NCBI RefSeq assembly: GCF_964199755.1
Contig: NC_133901.1
Coordinates: 26,810,397 to 26,874,396, forward strand
DNA from: Larus michahellis
Lineage: Eukaryota; Chordata; Aves; Charadriiformes; Laridae
Direction: 5' to 3'
DNA length: 64,000 bases
Below the pieces are notes generated by a model that ran no database searches, was not told the origin of the DNA, and was given only the letters and a program-made list of their open reading frames with translations. Shown here piece by piece: positions 26,809 to 39,600 of this stretch (position 1 is its first letter; each line of letters begins with the position of its first letter). A program made the translations under genes and the position numbers.

Positions 26809-29024
26809 GATGCAGCCACATGATTCACAGTTGCATCAATTCAATCCTCTTAGAAAAAGCTCCTTGTGTATCAGCCTTAAAATGATCCAATTATCATTCT
26901 GTTAACTCAGGTCATTTGAGATGCTTTAAATGGAATTATCAATGTGCACAATTTCAATACTTGCATTTAACTGGCCAGTGGTTTAACCTGCTCCAGTGAA
27001 TTCTGGCAGCATAAAGCTGTACCAGTCATCTATTTCTGTAATGTTTTTAAACAATCTGCAGTACTTCCCATGTAGAAGTATCCGCTTTGCATAAAAGGTA
27101 TATAACCATGATCCTGGGACAAGCAGGTGAACTGTGGCAAGTGAGAATAACAGCAAAAATGACAGTGGTAGGGAAAGAGATATCATCACCTGTAAGGAGT
27201 TCGCACCACTCGCACGCACTTCCTTGTCTCACCACTCAGCCCACTATAGGCCCATGCCTTCCAAAACAGATGACTTTCTTCTCCTGTGTTGAAGCTTTTC
27301 CTAATGTTCTTAAGTTACAGATGTACTCAAGGCAGCAGATCTACCTGAGGCTAGTTCTGAAACTTTAAAATTTCCAGGAAATTTAAAAATTCAGGTTGAG
27401 ATTAGCAATGCCTTCCTCACTGTGCATCAAATGTAAGACTCTTACAAGGTTCATTCTCATAGCAACATTCAAACTGTTTTCAGATACGTATACAGCAATC
27501 CATTTACCCAAAAAGCAACCACATTATATATTTCTACTTCCTTTTCATTTACTGAAAATAGTGATGGATTTCTTTATTTATTGAATGTAATTCCCTAGAA
27601 TAATTTAAAACTGGTAACATACCAAACACATCCTTTGCACAGTTCCACTGACTTCAGTGTTACACCAAAACCTTTAATTCCAGAAGGGTTAGTCTTATAC
27701 AGATAAATTGAAGTATCATACTATTTCTTCACCAAATCCTGATTTTTCATGGGAATTTTTCTGCCTTTTTTACTTCCCAAGCACTCCCAAATAAGCTCAG
27801 GGAATTCAATACCTTCGAGCACCAGACACAAGTTTCCCAACTCAATTTTTTTTTTTTTTTGTTTATTTTAACACATTTCTAAATATGCAATATAGCCACT
27901 ATTACACTTTCTTGAAAGTGCATATGCTATTAATTACATCAACTAAAGCTACTACTAGCATGAAAAAGTACAGGCCACCATGTGGATAGAAAAGGGAAAT
28001 TGGAATTTAAACAACAGAACACACTACACCGAAGGCTTCATGAAGCGACCGTGAGAAAGGTACCTTGGCATCTACTGCTGCACAGAAACGATCCTGTTGA
28101 AAGGGGACTATTTACCATCAGCTACATTTGTTTTAGCCACTGAATCTGCAGTTGGTACACACCAAACAGGATGCACTTGCCAAATAATACCACCAATTGG
28201 TTAATCTAACCATGGAGAAAGGTCTTGCTCAGCCTTAACTGGACCCTGATCTACTTTACTACAAGTCTAACTTGCACTGGTGATTTTGTTAGAAGAGGGT
28301 TTCTTACTGCTAAATTCCGGGCGGTAATCTCAGTGGGTGTATAACTCCGCAAAGGCTATGATAATGAATAGACCACACAGCACAAGCGTGTAGCTGGGAC
28401 AGAGCAAATATTGCTAGACATTGATGTTGCAGAACCTATCAGTTATTGTCAAATCTCCTCGTGCCCTTTCACAACCAAGGGATGAGATAAGAGGATTTAC
28501 CTTGAAATGTTTTTATTGTAGTTTTCCCTGTCCTACAGATAGCATGACCTTCCACAGAGCCAAACACTATATATTCTAGATTTGGCACAGTTTGAAAGCC
28601 AGGAAGTTTTGCTCAGGATGCAAGTATAGTGCTACATGTGACCAGAATGGCATGCATTTCTGTCAGCTGTATTGGCTTGATCTTTTAATTTCTTAAACAT
28701 GGCAAAAATAGCTGATGTCATTTTGAGGCATCTGTACCAACTGAGGTAACAAGACTAATTCAGAGAATGAATTGAAAAGACTGTGAGGTGTCACATTGCG
28801 CATCTCGACAAAGGGTTTGTTAGTTGCATTTAACTAGATATTCCAAACTTGATAGAATTATCAAGAACCTAAATCCTGGTATTACCCTACTAACTTTATG
28901 GAAATGAGTCAGCTTATTAATGCAAACATAATAGAACTTGAGCTGAGATTGAGAAATAGTGAGTCTTGTAAAAGCTAATAAATCGAGAGCCAAAGGATGA
29001 CGGTGCTCACAAGATGCTGCCTGC

Positions 29025-29145
29025 AACCCATATTCTGGGTTCAGTTCCTGACTCTGCTTCAGACTTCCTGTGTGGGCTTTGCCAAGGCAAATCTATGCCT
29101 CACTTCCCTATTAAAAAGGCAATCCATTTGGAATAAGGTTTGTCT
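29025..29145 (+). repeat. Possible MIR-like SINE relic
   Basis: A degraded series of MIR-like blocks appears in order: 'ctgggttcagttcctgactctgctt', then 'cttcctgtgtgggctttgccaaggcaaatc', then 'tatgcctcacttcccta'. These parallel the 'gggttcgaatcc...ctctgcca', 'tgtgaccttgggcaagt' and 'gcctcagtttcc' blocks of MIR. It is shorter and weaker than the copies at 3.2 kb and 33.1 kb. Confidence 0.45.
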
Positions 29146-30286
29146 CCCAACAAGAACATGTCAAACACTTTAATAGAGTAGCATTCTGTATTTAACAGGA
29201 ACATCAGTGCTGAACAACGCAAATAATGAGCAACCACCTCCGTAACAACATAGCCTGTATTTCTATAATGACAGGCATTCTTTTCTTTCTGAATGCATCT
29301 GTACTGCCCAGGGTCTTAGGGTGTGTATATTTATCTATATAAAAGTGACTTACATTTATAAGGGGTTTGTTTGTTATGGGATTCTTTAGGTGTTTGTTTT
29401 TTTTTTTTAAAGCAAATATATTTCACTTAATCTGTGTTTGAGGCAGCACAAGTTGGGTTTGGCTGACAGCTGTCAGGATCTTGCAAACAGCAGTAAACAC
29501 TACTCTGCAATAATAACTATCAGTTTTGGTTTTTTTTAAATATCCACTGTTTTTGAGGGAAGACTGTCTATTTGTAGACTCTGCAAAAGATAGAGTCGTG
29601 TATATCATATGACTTGCTTCTTAAAGTCATAAGTCATTAATAAGGAAATTGTTCTTGCAGAACACAAGCTCTAGCAAATCAAGAAGGTGCCCTGTAAAGG
29701 AGATTTCATCCATTTCCATACAATTAATACAGTCCAGAAATATTTTTCATACACTAAGTCTACAACTTCAACTCTTGGATACATAAATTTTGTCAGTAAC
29801 TGAAAAGATAATATGAATTGTTGCTCCCCCTTGTGCCCTCCTTAAACTGATTCTACAGTTAATGTGCAATAAATCAGCACGTGTCTGAAATTTTCAGAGA
29901 TTATTTTTTTTTCCTCATTAGTTGTTAAATACCATAGATCCAAGCCAGATGGGGAGCTAGGTAACTTCTGAATATTTAAGGTATTTATGGTACAACAGAA
30001 CAATAGATTGTATGAGTGTCTTCATCTTTCTCTGTGATGTAAAAATTGTCTCAAAGAATTAAGCTTTAACGTATAGAAAAAAAATTATAGTGATTCATGT
30101 CAGAGATCAAAATGAGTACCTAAACTGAAACACTCTTACCTCTGTTTTATTCTGCAAACGAGGTCTATATTAAAATACAAATTGGTTGAGAAAACACTTG
30201 AAGATGGCTTATCTTTAAATTCAAAGACATTTAAAAATTAAATTGCTATCACGAATAGTATTTTTTTTCCTCTTTTCCCCTCCTAG

Positions 30287-30339
30287 GTGTGAACTTCATA
30301 TTTTCTTCCTGAAACCAGGTTAGAGCTGAAGAAATCAAG
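30287..30339 (+). other. AGTR1: AGTR1 5' UTR part of the coding exon
   Basis: The exon begins after the acceptor 'ttttcccctcctag' (intron ends at 30286). The 53 nt before the start codon contain no ATG, so the codon at 30340 is the first in the spliced message if exon 1 joins here. The context 'atcaagATGA' has a purine at -3. Confidence 0.8.
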
Positions 30340-31389
30340 ATGATTCCAAATTACTCTACTGAAGAAACAGTTAAAAGAATCCATGTCGACTGTCCCGTTT
30401 CGGGAAGGCACAATTACATCTACATTATGGTTCCAACTGTTTACAGCATCATCTTTATCATAGGCATATTTGGGAACAGCCTGGTCGTTATTGTCATTTA
30501 CTGCTACATGAAATTAAAAACAGTAGCCAGCATCTTTCTGCTAAACCTGGCACTGGCTGACTTGTGTTTTTTAATAACTCTGCCGCTCTGGGCAGCCTAC
30601 ACAGCCATGGAGTACCAGTGGCCATTCGGCAACTGTTTATGTAAGTTAGCGTCAGCAGGGATAAGTTTCAACCTGTATGCCAGCGTGTTCCTCCTCACAT
30701 GCCTCAGTATTGACCGGTACCTGGCCATAGTACATCCAGTGAAGTCCCGAATTCGACGTACCATGTTTGTGGCCAGAATAACTTGCATTGCCATCTGGCT
30801 TCTCGCCGGTGTGGCCAGTTTGCCTGTCATCATTCACCGCAACATATTCTTTGCTGAGAACTTGAACATGACAGTCTGCGGTTTTCGGTATGACAACAAT
30901 AACACAACGCTCCGGGTCGGATTGGGTTTATCCAAAAATTTGCTGGGCTTTTTAATTCCTTTTCTGATCATATTAACAAGCTACACCTTAATTTGGAAGA
31001 CTCTGAAGAAGGCATATCAAATTCAAAAAAATAAGACTAGAAATGATGATATTTTTAAGATGATTGTGGCAATAGTTTTTTTCTTCTTCTTTTCCTGGAT
31101 TCCTCATCAAGTGTTCACTTTTCTGGATGTACTAATTCAATTACATGTAATAACAGACTGCAAAATCACTGATATTGTGGACACGGCTATGCCATTCACC
31201 ATTTGCATTGCTTACTTTAACAACTGTTTGAATCCTTTTTTTTATGTGTTTTTTGGAAAAAACTTTAAAAAATACTTCCTTCAGCTGATAAAATACATTC
31301 CACCAAATGTCAGCGCACATCCAAGCCTAACAACAAAAATGAGCTCCCTCTCATATCGGCCACCAGAAAAATACACGCTTGCCCACTAA
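30340..31389 (+). CDS. AGTR1: Angiotensin II receptor type 1, with frameshifted C-terminus
   Basis: A class A G-protein-coupled receptor for angiotensin II in the plasma membrane; the family signals mainly through Gq/11 to phospholipase C in vascular, adrenal and renal cells. The intronless reading frame gives 349 residues and lines up with human AGTR1 without gaps through about residue 343. Visible hallmarks: glycosylation sequons at N4, N176 and N188; extracellular cysteines C18/C274 and C101/C180; N46 and D74 in helices 1 and 2; DRY at 125-127; K199 in helix 5, a ligand-binding lysine in the family; the helix-6 'FFSWIPHQ' block; NPFFY at 298-302; and a basic helix 8. Seven hydrophobic segments sit at about 28-52, 65-87, 103-124, 143-162, 193-214, 241-262 and 276-296. 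The last six residues (344-349) do not resemble the family. Skipping one A of the run 31367-31371 restores a family-like tail and exactly 359 residues, the usual length. This is either a real frameshift or a homopolymer error. Confidence 0.98.
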   Translation: MIPNYSTEETVKRIHVDCPVSGRHNYIYIMVPTVYSIIFIIGIFGNSLVVIVIYCYMKLKTVASIFLLNLALADLCFLITLPLWAAYTAMEYQWPFGNCLCKLASAGISFNLYASVFLLTCLSIDRYLAIVHPVKSRIRRTMFVARITCIAIWLLAGVASLPVIIHRNIFFAENLNMTVCGFRYDNNNTTLRVGLGLSKNLLGFLIPFLIILTSYTLIWKTLKKAYQIQKNKTRNDDIFKMIVAIVFFFFFSWIPHQVFTFLDVLIQLHVITDCKITDIVDTAMPFTICIAYFNNCLNPFFYVFFGKNFKKYFLQLIKYIPPNVSAHPSLTTKMSSLSYRPPEKYTLAH

Positions 31390-32060
31390 AAAGACTGCTG
31401 GGCCTTTCAACACCAAGTGATGTGTTTTGCAATATACTTTTTTTGAACAACCTTGTGAACGAAGCAGCAAGAATGACAAAATTCATCTGCAGTCCTGAAC
31501 ATCACAGCTTACTGCTCATTACAGAAACATGAGATCACCTCAGAGAAATCATGCTGTAAAGATTTTAGCAGTGGCCTTTTCTTTTACATTGTGAAGAGGA
31601 CTGCTTGGTTTTCATTTTGTTTTCCTTTACCGAAAACAACATAAATGGTGGACCGGCATGACATAGTTTCTGTCAGCATCCTGCCATTTACTCGAACTAC
31701 AAAAGAAGGGTACAGAAGACTCCTAAGTTCAGAGATCTCTTTAAAGAAAAAGCTTGTATAAATTACATGAATGATGAAAGACCTGTTTTGCACGTACATG
31801 AGCTATTCCAAATTTTGTTCAAGGAGCTGGTGGAGCTACACTGCTTGTTTTGTTGTTTTTTTAATGACATAAAAGGCATATCATTATATTTAGAACACAT
31901 TTTCAAATATATGCTATATAGAGAGGCCCAATTTTAAACTCAAATGGAAATTTAAGGTCCTTGAAATTGGTCTCATTCGATTTATGCTACTATTTTTCAT
32001 TTTAAAAAGTGGCAAATTTTTCATAATAATATATGCAATAAAATGCAGATTTATTTATTA
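31390..32060 (+). other. AGTR1: AGTR1 3' UTR
   Basis: AT-rich non-coding sequence follows the stop. In the restored frame the stop would be TGA at 31418-31420, so the UTR would start 31 bp later. The first good polyadenylation signal is AATAAA at 32037-32042, next to an AU-rich 'atttatttatta' block of the kind that can destabilise mRNA. Further AATAAA hexamers at 32172-32177 and 32452-32457 could give longer UTRs. No GCATTA core for the miR-155 site known in human AGTR1 was seen. Confidence 0.6.
32037..32042 (+). terminator. AGTR1: AGTR1 polyadenylation signal (first candidate)
   Basis: A canonical AATAAA about 650 bp after the stop, in AU-rich sequence. Which of the three AATAAA hexamers is used cannot be decided from sequence. 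Confidence 0.5.
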
Positions 32061-32177
32061 AATATAGAAGAAATATATTTTTAGATTTCTATTCCTACTC
32101 ATAGATTTCAAACATTGTTTCATAAATGTACATTTATATCCCAGTGGGTATTTTTATAGTAGTTTAAAAAAAATAAA

Positions 32178-32210
32178 CTATATATATATATATACACACG
32201 CACCCCCCAA
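32178..32210. repeat. (TA)n/(CA)n microsatellite
   Basis: About seven TA dinucleotides grade into ACACAC and a short C-run, just downstream of the second AATAAA of AGTR1. Confidence 0.85.
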
Positions 32211-33114
32211 AATGGGCTTCACTTAACCTTTCCTCATAATATGCCACACTGACTTTGAAGAACATTACTTATGGAGTGGGTTCACTCCATACTCTATATG
32301 GCTAAAAGTAAAATTCTATATTTGAAAACATGAGTTCTGGGACAGAGGTGATTAGAAAACGTCAAACTATTTCTGTATAACAACCTGAGAGATGTCTGAG
32401 AGAAATTAGCAACTAATCAAATCCACTCAAATTTTCAAATTTCAAATTTTAAATAAACTCACATTCTGAGAAGCAAAGACGTTTGTATTACAGTTTAATA
32501 ATGCTTTTAGTCACATCACAAAATATCTAAAACCACACTTTACTCTTGGCTTTTATGGAATTACTCTCCATTTATACAAAACTAAGCCTAGAGTATTTGC
32601 TCGCTGTAGAACTTTTTTTTAATGTGTATGGAATGAATTCAAATTTATACTAGCATAAATCAGAACGAAAGTCTGGCTTAAACTCTCCATACAAATAACA
32701 GGGGAATGCTGACAAGCACCGTAGGAAGTTTCAACTAATGATACTCCTCATACGTCCTTTTTACCTCAAATAATGAGCTCCAGAAAATATTTATTCTTGA
32801 TTCACACTCATTTACAGTCTTCAAAGATAAATGAGTTCACAAATTCTTTTTCATACAGTAAAACTTAAGAAAAATTCCCAAACTTTACATACATCATGTA
32901 GACAATTACCTGACCCTTAAGAATTTGCAACATTTATAATCTTCAAGATTATACATCTAATGCAGCTTTGTCTCAGGTGGCAAGTCTGATTGTCAGTCTC
33001 TTGCATATACACAAATAATATTTTTAAATTATTTTTTACTTTGGGAAATTATTTCAAATCAAAACACAACAAAAAAGTTATTTCTGTAGTTTAGTACTTT
33101 TCAAGAAAAATGGG

Positions 33115-33285
33115 ACTACAACCAGATCTGGGAATCTTGTGCCTCTTCCTGCTCTTTCATTAATTTGTTTTAAGGCAGGTTTCTTCAGTTTTGCCTTTGT
33201 TCTTCCACATGCAAAATGGGAACAATCTCTACTTGTATATGTCACAAGGCACCGTGAGGATTCACTAAAACTTCTAAAGCTGCAT
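33115..33285 (+). repeat. MIR-like ancient SINE relic
   Basis: Consensus-order MIR blocks are visible in degraded form: 'ctgggaatcttgtgcctcttcctgctc'; 'cttcagttttgcctttgttc', where MIR has the cctcagtttcc block; 'atgcaaaatgggaacaatctct', matching 'ctgtaaaatggggataat'; and 'caccgtgaggattcacta', matching 'gttgtgaggattaaatga'. The last two blocks are diagnostic. Plus strand, highly diverged. Confidence 0.6.
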
Positions 33286-34470
33286 GTTAAAAAAAACAAA
33301 ACAACGCTCTTTCATTGATGGTTTAAGTTAATTTAATTGCAAGCTAGTATCTCAAAATTTGAAACCCGAATGTGTCATTTAAAGACACATTTAAATTATT
33401 CTTATTATATGTAATGCTTTACATTTAGCTTATATCTATCTTTACGTGTGAGACAGCCATTGGTTAAAAATGAATATGGCAATAGTCCTGTGCACTATAA
33501 ATAGCACCCACTACACTACCACTGCCTCAGCACTCAGCTGACAAAGGACTGACAGAGCTTGCCATTTATCGGTATGATATTTTGTTTGTGTGCACATGCT
33601 GAGCAGCATCGGGAGCTTCCCCTGGCAGAAGCAGATCTGTCTCAGACATAATTCAGTGTGCTGTGCTTGCCACCTGCTGGATACAGCCACAAATTTGTTT
33701 TTCATCTCAAAAGTTTCTATGGGAAGGGACAGCAATATTTCCCTGCCTCGCGATGGATCTAGAGATCCCTACCTGTGGCAAAACTCCACTAGAAATGAAA
33801 TACAAACTTGTCCATCTGGGAAGCAGTTAACTTCTTTCACAGAGGCCAAGCAAGCATTCTCATCACCTGCTGATCCCTTTGGTCGCTGACATCCAGCGTC
33901 CCCAACGACCACAATAGGTAACTCATTTGCAAAACTGTAATTGCATTACTACAAGAGCCATCCCAAAGAGAAGAAATATATATATATGTATAAAAATAAA
34001 AATCAAAGCATATTTGCGCAAGTGATAACTAAGTATTCAGTCTTTCAACTGAATTTATTCAACTCATTTATCACCAAGAAGAAGCAGAATCAGTAGTGAC
34101 TGTGAACGCTAAAACCGACTGTATTACAGTAGAAAACAGACGAGAAGCCACTGCTTAGTGATTTTGATCATTTAATGCCAGATCCTACGTTTCTAAGAGA
34201 CTGTGTATCCTAGGCTGCTGCTGCCACCTGTGCCTACCTGCGTCATGGGAAAAAGCACGAGCATGCACGTTCAGCTGGCTTGCTGCAGGAAAGGCAGGAG
34301 GGATTGCAGCTGGTGTGCTTTGAAGGCAAGACTGACCTTGAATTGATAGGCAAAGAAAGTAGAGGGCAAAGCTGCTGTGAAATTATGCTGGAAAATTTTC
34401 ATTCTTCTAAGGGGTGGGAAAATGATCATCAGCTAGCAAATATAGTGGACCCTAATTTAGTGTTTCCTTA

Positions 34471-34531
34471 TTAAAAAAAAAAAACAAACACACAACACAC
34501 CACCAAAAAGCCACAACAACAACAAAAAAGA
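34471..34531. repeat. A/C-rich simple sequence
   Basis: A run of twelve A followed by irregular CAA, CAC and ACA units. This is low-complexity DNA. Confidence 0.85.
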
Positions 34532-36620
34532 AGTGGCAAATCAATCAATAGTGAAAAGTATCCAGAGACAAAACTCTCCAGCAACTGGGCAGCAGCAGAG
34601 AGCAAACTCTTTCAGAGCACAGAGTTACTGCATACAGGCACATCCTGCAGTTTCAGGCATCCCCACAAAGCCCCAACCTGATGAGTCCCCATTTCCCTCA
34701 GCACAACAAGCCACTTCCATCACACTTCTAGCTGCAATGAATGCAGGTGCTGAGAAACACGTTGCTGCTGAGCCTCACGCTCCCCTGCCCACCTGCTTGC
34801 AGAAATACTGTGCTGGAGACCTGCACATGTGCAGAGCAGCGGTGTGTCAGAGTGCAGGATCTGGCCACTCTTGTGGACCCTTGGCTGTGTGGTCCCTGGT
34901 CCCCTCTGAGGTGCAGGTAGGAGATGGCCAGAGTATGCTTTGATGTAAGAACCTACTCCTTGTCAACAGAAGAGGAGGGAGTAAGATCTGGCTCTATGTG
35001 ATTTCACCATCTTTGGGGAACTGTGGGTTGAGCCATCTTAATTTAGTATCAAAATAAGAACTAGCTATATGTATGCTTAAGAACAAAGTCCCACTATCTG
35101 TTATTTTAAAAAGAAGTATCCAAAGTACTTTTCATTCTCAGGATGACCAAAAGTAAAATACTTGACAAACTCTTAGTCCGTCCCTGTACTCTCCTGGTGT
35201 GAGGAACTCAAGCCAGTATTAATGGGGACAGCATATAGCCAGCCCTAAATATAGGGATCACTACTCCTAGTCTATCACAATTATATTCTGTTGACATGTT
35301 TGAGTGAATACTCTCCTTCTGCTGGCAGAATAATTACTAAATCACATTATGTTTGACATATACATGCATAATATTTATTTCTATTTATTGCGCAGCAGTG
35401 CTTCATATGACTCATGTTTCATGCTTTGCTCTCTACTTGCTTGCCCATTATATACCCATCCTAAATCATACTATATAATCTGCACTGATTAGCCTAAATT
35501 CCAATAAATTATTTACAGGTACAGTAGGGATTAATTTGGCTTTCGGCTTAACAATTTCCTCATGTTTACATTGTTAATCAAGATGTTGCAGAGTAACTAC
35601 AAGGCCAAAAGTCCTTTACCAGAGCTATTATTTAGGTGATGTTTTGATTATCTTCTTGAAACTGTGACAGCAGCAGAGAATGTAGTAGGATTCCCAGGTT
35701 TTGTTCAGTTTTGCTTGCACAGCTTCAGCAATGATTTATCTTACTGATCTCCTTTTTAAGTATACTGAAGTGCAAGTATTCCCAGGGAGAACTTTGCAAT
35801 GGAAAGGAGAAACAAATACTTGGGAGGAGGCAGAAGGCCTAAAGCAGGGACTTGCTGATTTTGGAAATATTTAGTGTTAAATGTAAATACTTAATTTTAT
35901 TTTTGCAACAGATAAAAAAGAAAAAAAAAAAGAAAAAAATAACCTAAGAATTAAGTCTTTTATCTAAGTAGTAGAAACTTCCAGAAAGTTTTTGAGAGGC
36001 TCTTTTTAAGTTTCTTAATAATGTCCTGCTCAGTTTGAAAATACCAAGCCATTCTTACCCCGCTCACAAGGTCAGGGTCTCCAGCTCTGCACTTCTGCAT
36101 CACTTTACAGGCTTGGCCAGACCATCATCCCACCAGCTTGTGCAAAGTGATGAGGTTGTCCTATCAGCCATCGAGTCCATTTCAATGGCGACCTCACTAC
36201 CAAGGCTGAACTAACAAATCCTCAATGTTAATGGCAGAGCTGTCAAGCTCATTGTCACTGGTGAGCTCTGCAGATGTGGCTAGGCACTCAAGAAATAGGT
36301 ACAGACCACATTTGAACACAGCATTGTGCGATCTTTTTAGTGGACTAGTGCCATGGCCTGCAGCTTTAAAAGTACTTGGTAAATTAAGTAACAAGAACTA
36401 GATTTTACTTTTTTTTAAAAAAATATTTTTGTGCAGTCATATATTGTGAAGTGGTGAATGTTAATGTTTTCTATTTCAATAGAAATAATTTTATATTGTA
36501 GAAGTTTACTACTATTATATAAGAACTTTTATTGTCTGAAGTATTACTAAAAACATACACGTCATCAATAGATGTCTTTGTGAAAGCCATCTCCACCTGC
36601 TGTATTAATCCACTCAAAGC

Positions 36621-36664
36621 AGAGATCTGCTTCTGTATTATTGTAGAGATCTGCTTCTGTATTA
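36621..36664. repeat. 20-bp direct repeat with 4-bp spacer
   Basis: The 20-bp unit beginning 'agagatctgcttctg' is repeated exactly at 36621-36640 and 36645-36664, separated by 'ttgt'. This is a small local duplication. Confidence 0.9.
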
Positions 36665-39600
36665 AGTACTACACTGTTATCAGTATATTATAGCTATATA
36701 CCTTAGACAATATCATCCTTACCAAAGTATTTCTATTTAATGCTGTAATGTTTTATACCACCATTCCTCATTCCTTTTAATCCAAAACCTAACCCAGCTA
36801 CCCCTAAACTCTTGCGATGAACAGGCTGTGTCTGCAATTCATAACGGAAAGGCTACCAGGCTAGCTCCAAAAGTCACATGTAGAACAGCAGTTCAATAAT
36901 TCACCTGTGTTTCACAGAACTGGTTAAGGTAATAAAGTTTCCTTGGAATGGATACTTAACAAATTGCTAATTTTCCTATGTACAGGTTAGAGTTTAAAGC
37001 AGCTTCTAAAAAGTTAAGCCTAAATTATACAGACAGATTCACCCAGAATATTGTGAGAAATAAAAGATCAAATTACGTTATGAATAATGGCTCTGAAAAG
37101 CCAGGCTCAGGCTGCCTGTAGCTGAGTGTTCAATGTAAATATATCCACTTATTTAGAATAAGCTTTGGTATTTCTAAGCAGTGCCACATTGTACAGTGGC
37201 TTCAGTGGAAACCAGAAAACGAGATCAGGTTCCAGCATAATAAAAGGGGACTGGTGGGTGGTTTTTTGGTGCTTTGTTTGTTGGGTATTTTTGCCAAAAG
37301 AATGGTAGAATGGATCACATATTTCCATTTCAAATTTGTTTGAAAATAAAATTGAATTTAATCTTACATATCTCTAGTAAACCCTACTTTATACTCTGTT
37401 TTATAGCGTCACACCCTGGAAAAAAGTGAAAAACAGTTAAGCTATACGATTTCATAGGTCCAGCCTTTATCTACTGAATAACTTACTTATTTTCTATGTA
37501 TTTTATTATTCTTCAGCTTTATATATTGGCAGTGCTGCGAGGCTACAATCAAGCTACATGATGCAGAAGGCAGTATACATACACAGAGAGATATATGATC
37601 CCTTGAAGCTTTACAGCCTCAATCAAAGGGTGAAAAATTGTTAGAATAGGGTGGAAGGCAAAGACTGTTGCTGAACAAATACAAAACTGAGAAGGTATTT
37701 CACCCTGCTGTTAAATTAAAAAAAAAATCTAATTTTTTTTTTTTTAAACTCAAGTGAGCCAAAAAGCTTCTCTCTCGTTGAGAATAAGAAAGCAAAAAAA
37801 CTAGAAAAGAAAATACTGAAAGGTTTTATGTTATAGGTGAGGAACAGCCCTGCACATACACACAGACTTTGAAGCATCTCCAACTAATATTCTCAAGCAA
37901 ATGCAAACTCAGCCGTTTTTATGAAATTGAATGGATAACCAGAAATGTTTTAGTCAACAGATGTGTACAAGATATTAGCAGCTAATTTGCCACTATTGAC
38001 TTTTCTTTCAGAAAAAAAAAAAAAGTCAAATTATGCATTAGAATCCCATCAGATAATTACATGCCCAGGAAAGGAAGACAACGTACTGCGTATAGACTTA
38101 CATGAGCTTTGCCTACCTAGCCGGAACTCCTCCTCATGCTCAGTTTATCACACAATATACAGATACACCAAAAAAAACCAAACCAGAAACCAAAACAAAA
38201 ATAAAATAATTTCACAAAAAAAATAGTGTAATTATAGTCGCGCTATGTATATTTCATTTTGATGAACAGCTATGAAATACTAAAGGATCTAAACTAAATT
38301 AATAAAAACATGTGAAAACAAACTTAAATAGCTTTTTTAATCTTTTATAAGGATTTAGTTTTGCACTGTAAAAAACCTTTCAAGCATGATAAAAATTGGC
38401 AAAGCCAAAGCCCTCTTTCTGTATAAGAGCACCTACAAAGTTAGGGAATGTGTACGATTTGCAGGATACCTTTCAAAGGCAGGTCGTAAATAAAGGTACA
38501 TGAGATATAATTTCACCTACTAGAGAATTGTTAATGTTGAGTCTGGGTTTTGTGATACAATTACGCTAGATAGAAATGTAAAGAAGCATGCAGAAAGGCA
38601 TACTTTACATTATCGACTAGACTGTAGTATACAGTGCAGTGTATACATGCTAAATCCAGCAAAATTATATTTCTGGTATTCTTGAATTTCTATGCTTATC
38701 TATGATAGCTTTCTATACTGTCATCTGTAACTTTTACATGAGAGTAGACAGTAGATATGCAATGCTCTGTTTCAGAAAAGTTTAGCACATTTTAGACATG
38801 TTTCTGTCTAACATAACTGTGCAAAAAAGTAAGCGTTTTTCACAGGAACATCTACATCAGACTGATTGTATTTTGAAATACTGAAAGTATTAAACAATCC
38901 AAAATAACTTTAAAGAAGTGTTGGCTTAATTTAATCTTCACACCATATGGTTAGATTGTTTCTTCCAAGTTTTGTTTCTCATCAAACCTACAAGTAACTG
39001 TGTTTTTAGCTTTAACTTCCAACACAGGTAGCAGAACATGGTACAGAGTCTGACAAGAACACTGGGTTGTAAATGAAAACGTATGTTCAATGTACAGCTC
39101 ATACCCCAGAAATTCTGAATTGCACACAATTTCATTTTGATCAACAAGGTTTGTGACTCAATGTCCTGTTAATTAAAGAAAATGATAAATGTTAATTGGA
39201 AAAATACATTGTACTTATTGCTGAAGTCTAGATTATATTCTACCAAGGGATATACTCCTACGGTCTTTTACCTGTGGTCTCTTTAAGCATCTAACTTCAG
39301 TTTTCTTGTGGGACTCGCTGCTAATGTGTGTATCAAATATGTTTCAAGAGCATGACAGATCAGTGCCAAAATAACATCATCATTCATTAATGACCCACAA
39401 GCACATACAGGATTTAAATGTAGAACTGAATCACAATACTGTCAAGACACTAGAAAAGTATACAATACATTTAAAAAAAAATAATCTAAAGGCATATTCC
39501 AATTTTGACCTCTTACCTCCAGCCCAAAAGAAAACTGCAATCTTTACATGCAAGATAAAATTTTCCTTACACTTCGCTGCTTATCTTGGAGCTGTTTAAA

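Larger units (their letters stand above)
10319..30286 (+). other. AGTR1: AGTR1 intron 1 (about 20 kb)
   Basis: The intron is bounded by donor GTAAGGC at 10319 and an acceptor with a long pyrimidine tract ending 'cccctcctag' at 30286. It is AT-rich and has no supportable coding sequence. It contains a (TTTG)n run at 11041-11066, the 138-bp inverted duplication at 11718-12650, a CR1 3'-end fragment near 12049-12101, a 19-bp tandem duplication at 26771-26808, and a MIR-like relic near 29025-29145. Alternative non-coding 5' exons may be hidden here. Confidence 0.65.

Noticed and set aside
30597-30837. Minus-strand ORFs inside AGTR1
   Set aside because: They are shadows of the receptor reading frame.
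34533-34943. 136-codon plus-strand ORF
   Set aside because: Low-complexity start (Gln/Ala-rich after an A/C-rich repeat), no domain, no promoter or splice context.
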